Source: a bacterium (GTDB taxonomy: Bacteria; Actinomycetota; Acidimicrobiia; Spongiisociales; ZC4RG35). Taken from it: a stretch of DNA of 55,304 nucleotides. The notes beneath the pieces are model-generated. The model was not told where the DNA came from, ran no database searches, and saw only the letters and a list, made by a program, of their open reading frames with translations. Both the position numbers and the translations under genes were made by a program. Location of the stretch: assembly GCA_028824015.1 (NCBI GenBank), contig JAPPFC010000054.1:1-55304 (forward strand), in the 5' to 3' direction. Below, in pieces: positions 1 to 7,637 of this stretch (position 1 is its first letter; each line of letters starts with the position of its first letter).

Positions 1-308
1 CATCCCGCAAACCTTCCGACGTTCGAGGCAACTCTTCCAACTCCACTGCGGTTTCCACTTCCGAGCGGGCCCGGCGGCGGGGTCGCAAGCCCTTCTCCCG
101 CAGATCGTTCTCCACTAGGTGGACGCCTTCTCGGCGAGTCAACTCCGCCAAAACCCCGGTACGGAACCCGGCCAACTGGTTCTCAGCCCGGAAGGTCGAC
201 TTCAACCAGCCCTGGAGCTGTTCCAAGGTTGCCTCACCCACCGGCCGGGTAGGCAACACCATGCGGAACTCGTCGGCGGCCCGACGGTCAATAGCTGTCT
301 TTTCCATG
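1..308 (-). CDS. N-terminal part of a DUF222/HNH endonuclease-like protein (cut by window edge)
   Basis: An open frame runs leftward from an ATG at 308 off the left edge, giving 102 visible residues with no stop. It begins MEKTAIDRRAADEF and contains a helical stretch with AELTRREG followed by a charged segment and LEELPRTSEGLRD. That arrangement resembles the N-terminal DUF222 region of actinobacterial HNH endonuclease-like proteins, where a conserved phrase of the type LxxLPxTxxALxDG is common. The C-terminal HNH motif that would confirm it is outside the window. A -10-like CATACT lies 7 nt before the ATG. The family assignment is from partial similarity only; that this is a real gene is more secure than its name. 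Confidence 0.5.
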
Positions 309-321
309 TCAACCAGTATGC
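309..321 (-). promoter_or_regulatory. Possible -10 box of the DUF222-like gene, leaderless spacing
   Basis: CATACT occupies 316-321 on the minus strand and is followed by 7 nt and the ATG at 308. It differs from TANNNT in its first base and no -35 is evident, so this is the weakest of the leaderless-type sites in the window. Confidence 0.25.
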
Positions 322-441
322 CAAAGGGGTGTGACAAAACACCGCCATATACCACGAAAATGGCAAAAGAAACACTAACAACAGCCGTGCCTCTCGGCTA
401 AGGCCAGTGTCTTCCCCACCCCGAATTAAGGCACGCTTGGG

Positions 442-1608
442 CTATTCCGCCATCAGCACCGCGGTCTCGGCGATGATTTCGGCGGCCAGGGCGGTGTCCT
501 CGATCTCCACCCACTCCTCGTCGGAGTGGGCCTGATCTATCGAACCCGGGCCGAAGATGACCGAGGGTATGCCCTGGGGGGCGAACCAGGCGCCATCCGT
601 TCCGTAGGGGACCCCGATCGGCTTCCCCGGATCACCGAGGATCGAATGGCGGGCTGTTTGCAGGACCTTCACCAGGGGGTGGTCGATCGGGGTGTCCAAG
701 GGTCCCATGTCCAGGAATGCCTTGTGCAAGCGTGTCTCGATCCCGCTCTCCGCCAGGCCGGCCAAAAGGCCTGAGATGTCAGCCAGGATCTCCTCGGAGT
801 CTTCCCCGGGATTGACACGGCGGTCCAAACTGATCACGCACTGGGCGGGGACGATGTTGAACGCCGTACCTCCCCGAATCAGCGAGGTGTTGATGGTCGG
901 GCTTCCCACCAGCGGGTGGTTGATCTCTTTCAAGGTAGGGATGTATTGGTTCTCCAGGGCATCGAGCACCCGTGTCATCTTGTGGATGGCGTTCACTCCC
1001 AGATGGGGCTTGGAGGAGTGGGATGGGGAGCCCACTGTCTCGATCTCGAAGCGCAGAACACCCTTGTGGGCGGTGGCCAGTTCGAGTCCGGTCGGTTCCC
1101 CCACAATGGCCATGTCGATGTCGGATCGTTCCCTGCACAGGGCCATCGCCCCCATGCCGGACACCTCTTCGTCTATCCCTCCCACGAACAGGATGGAACA
1201 GCGCTCGCTGGGATCGAGGTCCAAGACCATGTGCAATGCCTCCACCATGGCAACCAGGGAGCCCTTGGTGTCGCAGGCGCCCCTCCCATGCACCCGCGTC
1301 CCTTCCACCACCGCCTCGGGCCAGGCCTTCCCCGAGGGCGTGACGGTGTCGAGATGGGCCTGCCACATCACCAGAGGCCCCCCGGCGGAACCTTCCAAGC
1401 CGGCGAGAATGTTGTCCCGCCCACCCGGAGCGACCGGCTGACGACAAGGGTTCATCCCGACCGCCTCCAGGTAGTCGAAGAGAGCGGTGGCCAACTCCGC
1501 CTCACCCGGGCCACCGTCGAGGGCGGGATTCACCGAATGGATGCTGACGAATTGTTCCAGCAGCGAGCGGATGCGGGACCGGTCGGCAGCGCCTCGGAAT
1601 CTCGACAT
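442..1608 (-). CDS. M20 family metallopeptidase (ArgE/DapE-type deacylase)
   Basis: A 388-residue cytosolic zinc hydrolase of the M20 family, whose members cleave acyl-amino acids, succinyl-diaminopimelate or small peptides. Visible motifs are AHLDTV (His85, Asp87), GRGACDTKG (Asp113, bridging metal ligand), DEEVSGMGA (Glu147/Glu148, general base and ligand), GEPTG and a C-terminal PGSIDQAHSDEEWV containing the last metal-binding His. The dimerisation domain lies between about residues 180 and 290. Length is normal. It is transcribed divergently from the response regulator. Sequence alone does not separate acetylornithine deacetylase, DapE and a general M20 peptidase, and no arginine or lysine genes lie nearby, so the substrate is left open. 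Confidence 0.88.
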   Translation of the reverse strand: MSRFRGAADRSRIRSLLEQFVSIHSVNPALDGGPGEAELATALFDYLEAVGMNPCRQPVAPGGRDNILAGLEGSAGGPLVMWQAHLDTVTPSGKAWPEAVVEGTRVHGRGACDTKGSLVAMVEALHMVLDLDPSERCSILFVGGIDEEVSGMGAMALCRERSDIDMAIVGEPTGLELATAHKGVLRFEIETVGSPSHSSKPHLGVNAIHKMTRVLDALENQYIPTLKEINHPLVGSPTINTSLIRGGTAFNIVPAQCVISLDRRVNPGEDSEEILADISGLLAGLAESGIETRLHKAFLDMGPLDTPIDHPLVKVLQTARHSILGDPGKPIGVPYGTDGAWFAPQGIPSVIFGPGSIDQAHSDEEWVEIEDTALAAEIIAETAVLMAE

Positions 1609-1615
1609 GGCCAGG

Positions 1616-1621
1616 ATGCTA
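1616..1621 (-). promoter_or_regulatory. -10 box (TAGCAT) of the M20 peptidase, leaderless spacing
   Basis: TAGCAT reads leftward from 1621 to 1616, then 7 nt, then the ATG at 1608. No Shine-Dalgarno sequence fits between them, so transcription would start at or next to the start codon. A weak TTGGAT lies 19 nt upstream. Confidence 0.5.
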
Positions 1622-1674
1622 CCCGCCGGAGCCGAGTTGAATCCAAGGCATATCTCATTTCTCCGCCGTAGGGG

Positions 1675-1680
1675 TATTTT
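1675..1680 (+). promoter_or_regulatory. -10 box (TATTTT) of the two-component operon, leaderless spacing
   Basis: TATTTT is followed by 7 nt and the ATG at 1688. There is no Shine-Dalgarno sequence. It sits back to back with the M20 peptidase promoter in an intergenic gap of about 80 nt. Confidence 0.45.
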
Positions 1681-1687
1681 TCATGGC

Positions 1688-2386
1688 ATGAGATTGTTGG
1701 TCGTGGAGGACGAAGCCGATCTGGCCAACGCCATCGCCCGGGGCCTCCGGCGCAGTCGCTATGCAGTGGATGTGGCTCACACGCTGGAGGACGCTTCGCT
1801 CCGGCTGGTCTCCGCCGGATACGACCTGGTGATCCTCGATTGGAACATGCCGGATGGTCAGGGGGTGGATCTCTGCCGAAGCCTGGTTGACGGATCGCTC
1901 GTCACCTTCGAGAAGCGGACGCCCCGGGTGTTGATGCTCACCGCCCGCGATGCGGTGGAGGACCGGGTGGGAGGTCTTGACGCGGGAGCCGATGACTACC
2001 TGGTGAAGCCGTTTGCCTTTGCTGAACTTCAGGCCCGGGTCCGGGCGGTTCTGCGTCGGGAAGAGGACACGAGTCCCATACTGGAGGTGAGGGATCTGCG
2101 ACTGGACACCGCCCGCTTCGAGGCTTCCCGCGCCGGACGGCCCCTCAGGCTGACAGCCAAGGAGTTCTCCCTGCTGGAATACCTCATGATCCGGGCAGGC
2201 CAGGTTCTCTCCCAGGAGACCCTCCTGGAACATGTGTGGGACGAAGCGGCCGACCCCTTCACCAACACCGTGCGGATGACCCTCTCCAACCTGCGCAAGA
2301 AGTTGGGTGATCCGCCGGTGATCAACACCGTTCCCGGAAGGGGATACGTGCTGTCGGAAGACCATCATCCGGTGCGGTCCCCATGA
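1688..2386 (+). CDS. OmpR-family response regulator
   Basis: A 232-residue two-component response regulator. The receiver domain (residues 1-120) has the acidic pair in VVEDEA (Glu7, Asp8), the phosphoacceptor Asp51 in LDWNMPDG, and the switch Lys107 in DDYLVKPF. The C-terminal winged helix (about 130-225) shows LTAKEFSLLEYL and the recognition region VRMTLSNLRKKLG, typical of OmpR/PhoB DNA-binding domains. The start at 1688 is chosen because it begins the receiver domain (MRLLVVEDEA) and follows a -10 box by 7 nt; a longer frame upstream is antisense to the peptidase gene. It overlaps the sensor kinase by 4 nt (ATGA), so the two are probably co-translated. The regulon is unknown. Confidence 0.92.
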   Translation: MRLLVVEDEADLANAIARGLRRSRYAVDVAHTLEDASLRLVSAGYDLVILDWNMPDGQGVDLCRSLVDGSLVTFEKRTPRVLMLTARDAVEDRVGGLDAGADDYLVKPFAFAELQARVRAVLRREEDTSPILEVRDLRLDTARFEASRAGRPLRLTAKEFSLLEYLMIRAGQVLSQETLLEHVWDEAADPFTNTVRMTLSNLRKKLGDPPVINTVPGRGYVLSEDHHPVRSP

Positions 2387-3552
2387 AAGTGCCTTCGGTA
2401 TTCCACTCCATCCGTTTCCGTCTCTCGGTGCTCTCCTCGGTGGTGGTGTTCGCCCTGGGTTCGGCCGCAGTCATAACCATTTTCTTCGTGATCCGCCACG
2501 GCCTTCGAAACGAACGAGTGATGGGCCTGGTGCTGAGGCCGGGGGAGACGGTTATCAGGGGAGGAGTGCGCTTCATCATTCCCCAGTTGGAGATGAGGCA
2601 GTTCCAGACGGTAGAGACCGTGCTCCGGGAGCGGATCCTCGAGGACATCACCGGTCCCATTCTCTGGGGGCTGTTCTGGATGTTCCTGCTCAGCCTGGTG
2701 ATGGGTTGGTTCCTGGCCGGGCGGAGCCTCCGTCCCATCAACAGGATCAGGGAAGTGGCCGAGAACATACAGGCCCAGGACCTGACCCGGCGGATCAACC
2801 TCTCAGGACCCGACGACGAGCTAACCCGGTTGGCCGGGACCTTCGACGCAATGCTCGACCGGTTGAGCGGGTCGTTTCGACTGCAGCAGCAGTTCCTGGC
2901 CTCTACCTCCCACGATCTTCGCAATCCCCTGGCGGTGATCCGGTCGAACCTGGAGGTGAGCCTGGCCGATTCCGACGCCACGGTGGCCGACTGGAGGGAG
3001 ACGGGGGAAGTGGTGTCCCGCGCCGCTCGGAGAATGTCGGAGATGATCGACCGACTGCTCGAGGCGGCCCGGTTGGAAGTGGGCTTCGCCAAGATCTCCG
3101 AGGTGGATCTGGCCGATCTCCTGGTCTCCACCGCTCAGGCGACGGAGCCGTTGGCCGAAGAGAGGGACATGAGAGTGGTGGTGGACACCCGTCCCACCCC
3201 CGTGTCGGGAGACGGGCTTGCCCTGGTCCGCATATTGGAGAACCTCCTCGACAACGCCATCGCGGCCTCCCCGCCGGGGAGCCTCCTCGAACTGGGTTGT
3301 GGTGAGAGCGACGGCTGGGCGTGGATGACGGTGGCGGATCGGGGTCCGGGTCTCGATCCGGCTCTGCTGTCCGGTGATTCCCCTCCGGGAGGGGGGCTGG
3401 GACTGGCCATAGCCCGGCACCTGGCGGAGTTGCACGGAGGCACGCTGGCTGCCTTCGGCAGGGAGGAGGGGGGAACGGTGATAGTGGTGTGGATCCCCTC
3501 ACGCCAGGTCCTGACGGGTGCGGCGCATCCCGACATCAATCCCCTCGACTAG
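2383..3552 (+). CDS. Sensor histidine kinase with HAMP domain
   Basis: A 389-residue membrane sensor kinase partnered with the preceding response regulator. There is a transmembrane segment near residues 15-37, an extracytoplasmic sensor of about 50 residues, a second membrane segment near 85-110, a HAMP linker, then HisKA with phosphoacceptor His177 in FLASTSHDLRNPLAV. The HATPase domain has an N box (ENLLDNAIAASP), a G1 box (DRGPGLD) and a glycine-rich G2 box (GGGLGLAIARHLAELHGG). All catalytic motifs are intact. The short sensor has no recognisable ligand domain, so the stimulus cannot be read from sequence. The gene starts inside the stop codon of its partner. Confidence 0.92.
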   Translation: MKVPSVFHSIRFRLSVLSSVVVFALGSAAVITIFFVIRHGLRNERVMGLVLRPGETVIRGGVRFIIPQLEMRQFQTVETVLRERILEDITGPILWGLFWMFLLSLVMGWFLAGRSLRPINRIREVAENIQAQDLTRRINLSGPDDELTRLAGTFDAMLDRLSGSFRLQQQFLASTSHDLRNPLAVIRSNLEVSLADSDATVADWRETGEVVSRAARRMSEMIDRLLEAARLEVGFAKISEVDLADLLVSTAQATEPLAEERDMRVVVDTRPTPVSGDGLALVRILENLLDNAIAASPPGSLLELGCGESDGWAWMTVADRGPGLDPALLSGDSPPGGGLGLAIARHLAELHGGTLAAFGREEGGTVIVVWIPSRQVLTGAAHPDINPLD

Positions 3553-3609
3553 GTGGGAATGGCTCCTTTATGAAGGTTTTACCATAAACTCGGCCATAAC
3601 GAACTTGTA

Positions 3610-5160
3610 ATGACGGAAAACCTGCCGCCCGAGCCCCCTTCCCAGGAAGAGTCCTGTGCACCCGGGAATGATCATTCCGGTGTGCCCTCCGGATGTCCGG
3701 ATGAGGGCGTTCCCCTGACGGACGAGCAGGGCGAACGGCCGGAACAGGACGCTGTCGCCACCGGTGGCTTTCCGTACCGCGAGGACTCCGCAGACGACCC
3801 GTCCGAGGTAGAGATCGTTGGCGCCCCGCTTGAGTCCCCGGCCTCCGAACGGTCCCGCCCTTCTTTGAGGGGGAGCGGCCCCCGGGGGATGGGATGGAAG
3901 ATGATGGCCGTGGCCGGGACAGTTCTGCTGCTGGCCGGATTCGCGGCCGGCCTTCTCCTCCCCGGTCCGGTGGCCGAGGACCAGGTCTCCGACCAGGTAA
4001 CGGTCGCAACCACCGCTGAGACGGTTCCGGCCACCACCGCGGCGCCCACCACTGCGGCGGCGCCGGCCACCACTGCGGCGGCGCCGGCCACCACTGCGGC
4101 GGCGCCCACCACCATTACCACTACGGAGACGGGGCCTGTTGCCGAGGAGGTGCCTCCGCCCGATCTGGTGGTTACCGACGAGCCGGTGGCTGATGTCGCC
4201 GACCGGCTGGTTCCTTCCGTGGTCCACCTTGAGATCACAAGTGACAACGTCTTCGAGCAAGGGGCTGGCAGCGGAGTCATCTTCAGGAGTGACGGACACA
4301 TTCTGACGGCCGCTCATGTGGTGGCGCCCGTCGAGGAGGGGTCGGCGGAGCTGACTGTTCGGCTGAACAACGGCGACCGTATGCGCGGCGAGGTGGTGGG
4401 AACCGACCCTGACAGCGACGTCGCGGTGGTGAAGGTAGGGAGGTCCGGTTTGACGCCGGCCGAACTGGCCCTGGGACAGCGGTTGCGGGTCGGACAGATC
4501 GTGGTGGCGGTGGGGAGTCCCTGGGGTCTGGTGTCGTCGGTGACGGGGGGAGTGATCAGCGCCACCGATCGGATATTGGACGGAAAGCTCCTCATCCAGA
4601 GTGACGCAGTGCTGTATCCGGGCAACTCGGGTGGCGCGCTGGCGGATCGGTACGGCCGGCTGATCGGTATAAACGTCTCCATCTTTACTGATTCCACTAC
4701 CTTGGAGCCGGTTGAATTCCAGGGGGTGGGGTTCGCAGTCCCCATTGATGTGGCGTATCGGGTGGCGGAGGCTCTCATAGCGGGAGAGCCTGTCCACACC
4801 ACCTTTCTGGGAGTCAGCGGTCGGGACTCCCAGGGAGATGCGGGGGTGGAGATCATGGAGGTCTTTCCCGGTTCCGGCGCGGAGACGGCAGGGTTGATGG
4901 TCGGGGATGTGATCGTGGCGGTGGACGACCGTCCGGTGACGGGGATAAGCGACTTGGCGGCGCGTATCCGCCATCGGGTGCCCGGTGATCGCCTGGCTCT
5001 GAGCGTTCTCCGGGGAGAGGAGGAGATCATGCTGACCGCCACCCTTCTCCCCAGGAGCGAGGTGATGGGAGACCTTGAGGACACCGAGCCGTCCGCGCCG
5101 GAAGAGGGGGAGCGGGAGGATGAGTCCGCACCGGAGGAAGGGGGAGACGACACTCCCTGA
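3610..5160 (+). CDS. HtrA/DegP-type serine protease with PDZ domain
   Basis: A 516-residue membrane-anchored protease for envelope protein quality control. A cytosolic acidic N-terminus of about 95 residues precedes one membrane segment (about 98-120, WKMMAVAGTVLLLAGFAAGL). Then comes a Thr/Ala/Pro linker (about 135-175), a trypsin-like domain and a PDZ domain (about 398-485). The catalytic triad is complete: His236 (LTAAHVV), Asp270 (DPDSDVAVVKV), Ser340 (PGNSGGALAD). The PDZ core includes GAETAGLMVGDVIVAVDDRPV. The tail is acidic. This architecture (cytosolic tail, TM, linker, protease, one PDZ) is common in actinobacterial HtrA proteins. It follows the two-component operon in the same direction by about 57 nt, so that system might control it, but nothing in the sequence proves this. 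Confidence 0.9.
   Translation: MTENLPPEPPSQEESCAPGNDHSGVPSGCPDEGVPLTDEQGERPEQDAVATGGFPYREDSADDPSEVEIVGAPLESPASERSRPSLRGSGPRGMGWKMMAVAGTVLLLAGFAAGLLLPGPVAEDQVSDQVTVATTAETVPATTAAPTTAAAPATTAAAPATTAAAPTTITTTETGPVAEEVPPPDLVVTDEPVADVADRLVPSVVHLEITSDNVFEQGAGSGVIFRSDGHILTAAHVVAPVEEGSAELTVRLNNGDRMRGEVVGTDPDSDVAVVKVGRSGLTPAELALGQRLRVGQIVVAVGSPWGLVSSVTGGVISATDRILDGKLLIQSDAVLYPGNSGGALADRYGRLIGINVSIFTDSTTLEPVEFQGVGFAVPIDVAYRVAEALIAGEPVHTTFLGVSGRDSQGDAGVEIMEVFPGSGAETAGLMVGDVIVAVDDRPVTGISDLAARIRHRVPGDRLALSVLRGEEEIMLTATLLPRSEVMGDLEDTEPSAPEEGEREDESAPEEGGDDTP
4048..4110 (+). repeat. Three tandem 21-bp units in the HtrA linker
   Basis: Three in-frame copies of a 21-bp unit starting ACCACTGCGGCGGCGCC; the first two are identical and the third differs at its end. 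Each encodes roughly TTAAAPA. This extends the extracytoplasmic linker between membrane segment and protease domain and could vary in copy number by replication slippage. Confidence 0.85.
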
Positions 5161-5239
5161 GGAGGGACGGTCGGTAACCGCTCCGGCAAGGTTGACATCT
5201 GGCAAAGCACGGTGGTTCCCTCCGGGTGGGTGGGGGTGG

Positions 5240-5245
5240 TATAGT
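5240..5245 (+). promoter_or_regulatory. Possible -10 box upstream of the cobalamin riboswitch
   Basis: TATAGT lies just before the conserved riboswitch core and would place the transcript start near 5252. A TTGACA at 5192-5197 is too far upstream (42 nt) to pair with it, so the -35 element is unresolved. Confidence 0.35.
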
Positions 5246-5251
5246 TGGCGC

Positions 5252-5463
5252 CGATTGCTGATCGACAACGGCGATCTTTCCCAGGGATTGCAGCGAAGTC
5301 CGGTTGAAGTCCGGCGCTGTCCCGCAACTGTCAAGCCCTTCGTAAAGGGACGAGCCAGGACGCCTGGTCCCGGGATGACGGATGAACCTCGGATGAAGGT
5401 GTAGTTCGTCGGCGGGACTCCCCGTCTGACTCTCTCCCTTCATCCTCCTCGCAAAGGAGGATG
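5252..5463 (+). ncRNA. Cobalamin (B12) riboswitch with Shine-Dalgarno-sequestering hairpin
   Basis: The aptamer core is clear. A paired CCGG...CCGG precedes the near-invariant GCTGTCCCGCAACTGT (5316-5331), and the B12 box GAGCCAGGACGCCTGG is at 5352-5367. These are family hallmarks of cobalamin riboswitches. Downstream, CATCCTCC (5441-5448) and GGAGGATG (5456-5463) form a perfect 8-bp stem with a 7-nt loop. The right arm contains the GGAGG Shine-Dalgarno sequence of the first gene. No U tract follows, so the output looks translational: ligand binding would favour the hairpin and shut off BtuF translation. The switching model is inference; the aptamer identity is strong from established knowledge. 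Confidence 0.9.
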
Positions 5464-5466
5464 TTT

Positions 5467-6579
5467 ATGTATGTGAACACCCGGCTTACGGGTGGAAAGT
5501 GGTTATTGGTTCTGGCTTTGTCGGTTCTCGTCTTGGGAGCCTGCGCCGGAGAAGATCCCGCCGAATCCAGCGCCACAACCGCTCCTTCCACGGTGACCAC
5601 GGCGGTTCCGGCTACCACGGCGGCGCCGGCCACCACCACCCAGGCGCCCACCACCACGACCGACGCTCCAACAACCACCACGAAGCCTCCGACAACCACC
5701 ACGCGTCCCCCGACAACCACCACGGAGGCGGCTACCACCACGACGGAAGCGCTGCCCGCCTTTCCGGTGGAGGTGAGGGATTCGCAGGGTACGGTGACAG
5801 TCCTCGCCCGGCCGGAACGTATCGTGTCCCTCTCGGGGTCCACCACGGAAATGCTGTTTGCCATCGGGGCCGGGCCACAGGTGGTGGCGGTTGACAGCTA
5901 CTCCTACGACCCGCCGGAGGCTCCGGTGACCGACCTGTCCTCGTTCAGCCCCAACATCGAGGCGATCACTTCCTTCGATCCCGACCTGGTGATCGTCTTC
6001 TATGACCCCGGCGACCTCCTGGCGTCGCTCCAAGCCTTGGAAATACCGACGTTGATGATGCGCTCGGCCGACTCTCTCGACGATGTGTGGCACCAGATCG
6101 AACAGCTTGGGATAGCCACCGGACATCAGAAGGAGGCCGGGGAGCTTGTTTCTTCCATGCAGCAGCGGATCGAGGAGATACTGGCCGAGGCCCCCGAAGT
6201 CTCCTTCACTTATTACTACGAACTGGATCAGAACCTCTACTCGGCCACTTCCGCCACGTTCATCGGCCAGGTGCTGGGCCTGCTCGGCTTGGAGAACATC
6301 GCCGACCCGGCAGATGAGCAGGGTTACGGTTTTCCGCAACTCTCGCCCGAGTACATAATCGACGTCGACCCCGATCTGATCTTCTTGGCCGATACCCTGT
6401 GCTGCGGTCAGAATCTGGAGACTGTGGCCGAGCGCCCGGGTTGGTCTGCGCTGTCGGCGGTGGCCAATGAGGCGGTGGTGGAACTGAACGATGACATCGC
6501 CTCCCGGTGGGGTCCCCGAATCGTGGATCTGCTGGAGGTGGCGGCCGCAGCCGTGGCTGAGATGGCAGCCAAGGGTTGA
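5467..6579 (+). CDS. btuF: Corrinoid ABC transporter substrate-binding lipoprotein (BtuF-like)
   Basis: A 370-residue lipoprotein that would capture vitamin B12 or related corrinoids outside the membrane and hand them to the permease downstream. The signal peptide ends in a lipobox VLGAC with lipidated Cys26. A Thr-rich linker (about 38-100, many TTT and PTTTT runs) precedes a class III periplasmic-binding domain with RIVSLSGSTTEMLFAIGAG, the phrase typical of BtuF/FecB-type proteins. The ATG at 5467 is preferred over the in-frame ATG at 5461 because it sits 6 nt after GGAGG, whereas 5461 touches it. The B12 specificity comes from the riboswitch and from cobO in the same operon; a heme or siderophore binder would otherwise be possible. 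Confidence 0.85.
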   Translation: MYVNTRLTGGKWLLVLALSVLVLGACAGEDPAESSATTAPSTVTTAVPATTAAPATTTQAPTTTTDAPTTTTKPPTTTTRPPTTTTEAATTTTEALPAFPVEVRDSQGTVTVLARPERIVSLSGSTTEMLFAIGAGPQVVAVDSYSYDPPEAPVTDLSSFSPNIEAITSFDPDLVIVFYDPGDLLASLQALEIPTLMMRSADSLDDVWHQIEQLGIATGHQKEAGELVSSMQQRIEEILAEAPEVSFTYYYELDQNLYSATSATFIGQVLGLLGLENIADPADEQGYGFPQLSPEYIIDVDPDLIFLADTLCCGQNLETVAERPGWSALSAVANEAVVELNDDIASRWGPRIVDLLEVAAAAVAEMAAKG

Positions 6580-6584
6580 GCGCT

Positions 6585-7637
6585 GTGACGCCGCTGCCGG
6601 CTCTGGTACAGCCGTCCCGGGTGGGGCTCTGGAGAATGGTGCTGGCGGTGGGGTTGGGGATGGCGGTGCTGGGGCTGGCCCTGTTGGTGGGCCCGGCAGG
6701 ACTGGAGATGGGGGGAGTGGTGACCGCCCTGGCGGACCGACTCCCGTTTCTGGAGGTGGAGAGTTCCCTGACGGAACGGGAAATGACCATCCTTTGGGAG
6801 ATTCGTCTGCCCAGGGCTGTGATGGGGGCCCTGGTCGGAGCCACCCTGGCTTCTGCCGGAGCGGCCTACCAGGGGGTGTTTCGCAATCCTCTCGCCGATC
6901 CCTACCTCTTGGGGGTGGCGGCCGGAGCCGGACTGGGCGCCACCGTGGCAATCCTGCTGCGGGCCAGGGGGTTTCCCTCCATGCCGCTGGCCCCGCTTGC
7001 CTTTGTCGGGGCCGTTCTCGGGGTTGCCCTTTCCTACGGTCTGTCGCGGACCAGGGGCAGGGCGAAGCGGTCGGCCACCACCCTGGTGCTGGCGGGGGTG
7101 GCGGTTGCGTCCTTCCTGACCGCGGTTCAGACTTTTCTGCAGCTGACCAACGTGACGACTCTGCGAGAGGTCTACAGCTGGATACTCGGCCGTCTCGTCA
7201 CGGTGGGATGGGGTGACCTGTACGCCGTCCTGCCCTACATGGTGGTCAGTTGGGTGGTGTTGCTGGTCTTCAGGAGAGCGCTCGATGTGATGGCTGTGGG
7301 AGACGACGAGGCGGCCACCTTGGGCCTGTCTCCCCGCACGGTTAGGTTGATCGTGGTCGGAGCCGCCACGCTGGGTGCGGCAGCGGCGGTTTCGGCCAGC
7401 GGATTGATCGCCTTTGTAGGGATAATCGTTCCCCACACCGTGCGGCTTCTGGCCGGGTGGAGCTACAGGGTCATCATTCCACTCTCGCTCCTGCTGGGAG
7501 GAGCGTTTCTAACGGCCGCCGACCTGGTGGCGCGAACCGTGGTGTCTCCCGCGGAATTGCCCATCGGGGTGGTCACCGCCTTTCTGGGTGGTCCCTTCTT
7601 TCTGATGGTGCTGCGCACGTCCGGAGACCTGGAATGA
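6585..7637 (+). CDS. btuC: Corrinoid ABC transporter permease (BtuC/FecCD family)
   Basis: A polytopic inner-membrane permease of about 350 residues with roughly ten hydrophobic segments. FecCD-family signatures include RLPRAVMGALVGATLASAGA followed by FRNPLADPYLLGVAAGAGLGA, and a late loop ASGLIAFVGIIVPHTVRLL that corresponds to the ATPase-coupling region. The GTG at 6585 is chosen because AAGGG at 6571-6575 is suitably spaced; a TTG at 6576 overlapping the btuF stop (TTGA) is an alternative. It lies between the binding protein and the ATPase in the riboswitch-controlled operon and ends with a 4-nt overlap into btuD. Confidence 0.88.
   Translation: MTPLPALVQPSRVGLWRMVLAVGLGMAVLGLALLVGPAGLEMGGVVTALADRLPFLEVESSLTEREMTILWEIRLPRAVMGALVGATLASAGAAYQGVFRNPLADPYLLGVAAGAGLGATVAILLRARGFPSMPLAPLAFVGAVLGVALSYGLSRTRGRAKRSATTLVLAGVAVASFLTAVQTFLQLTNVTTLREVYSWILGRLVTVGWGDLYAVLPYMVVSWVVLLVFRRALDVMAVGDDEAATLGLSPRTVRLIVVGAATLGAAAAVSASGLIAFVGIIVPHTVRLLAGWSYRVIIPLSLLLGGAFLTAADLVARTVVSPAELPIGVVTAFLGGPFFLMVLRTSGDLE

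Noticed and set aside
4048..4110. Regularly repeated units resembling a CRISPR array
   Set aside because: The units are adjacent with no spacers and are an in-frame coding repeat in the HtrA linker.
5192..5245. TTGACA (5192) and TATAGT (5240) as a promoter pair
   Set aside because: The spacing is 42 nt, far from the 16-19 nt needed; only the -10-like element was kept.
3568..5334. A 588-residue open frame on the minus strand
   Set aside because: Antisense to the HtrA gene and riboswitch; it contains an RRRSGG repeat that is only the complement of the Thr/Ala/Pro linker repeat.
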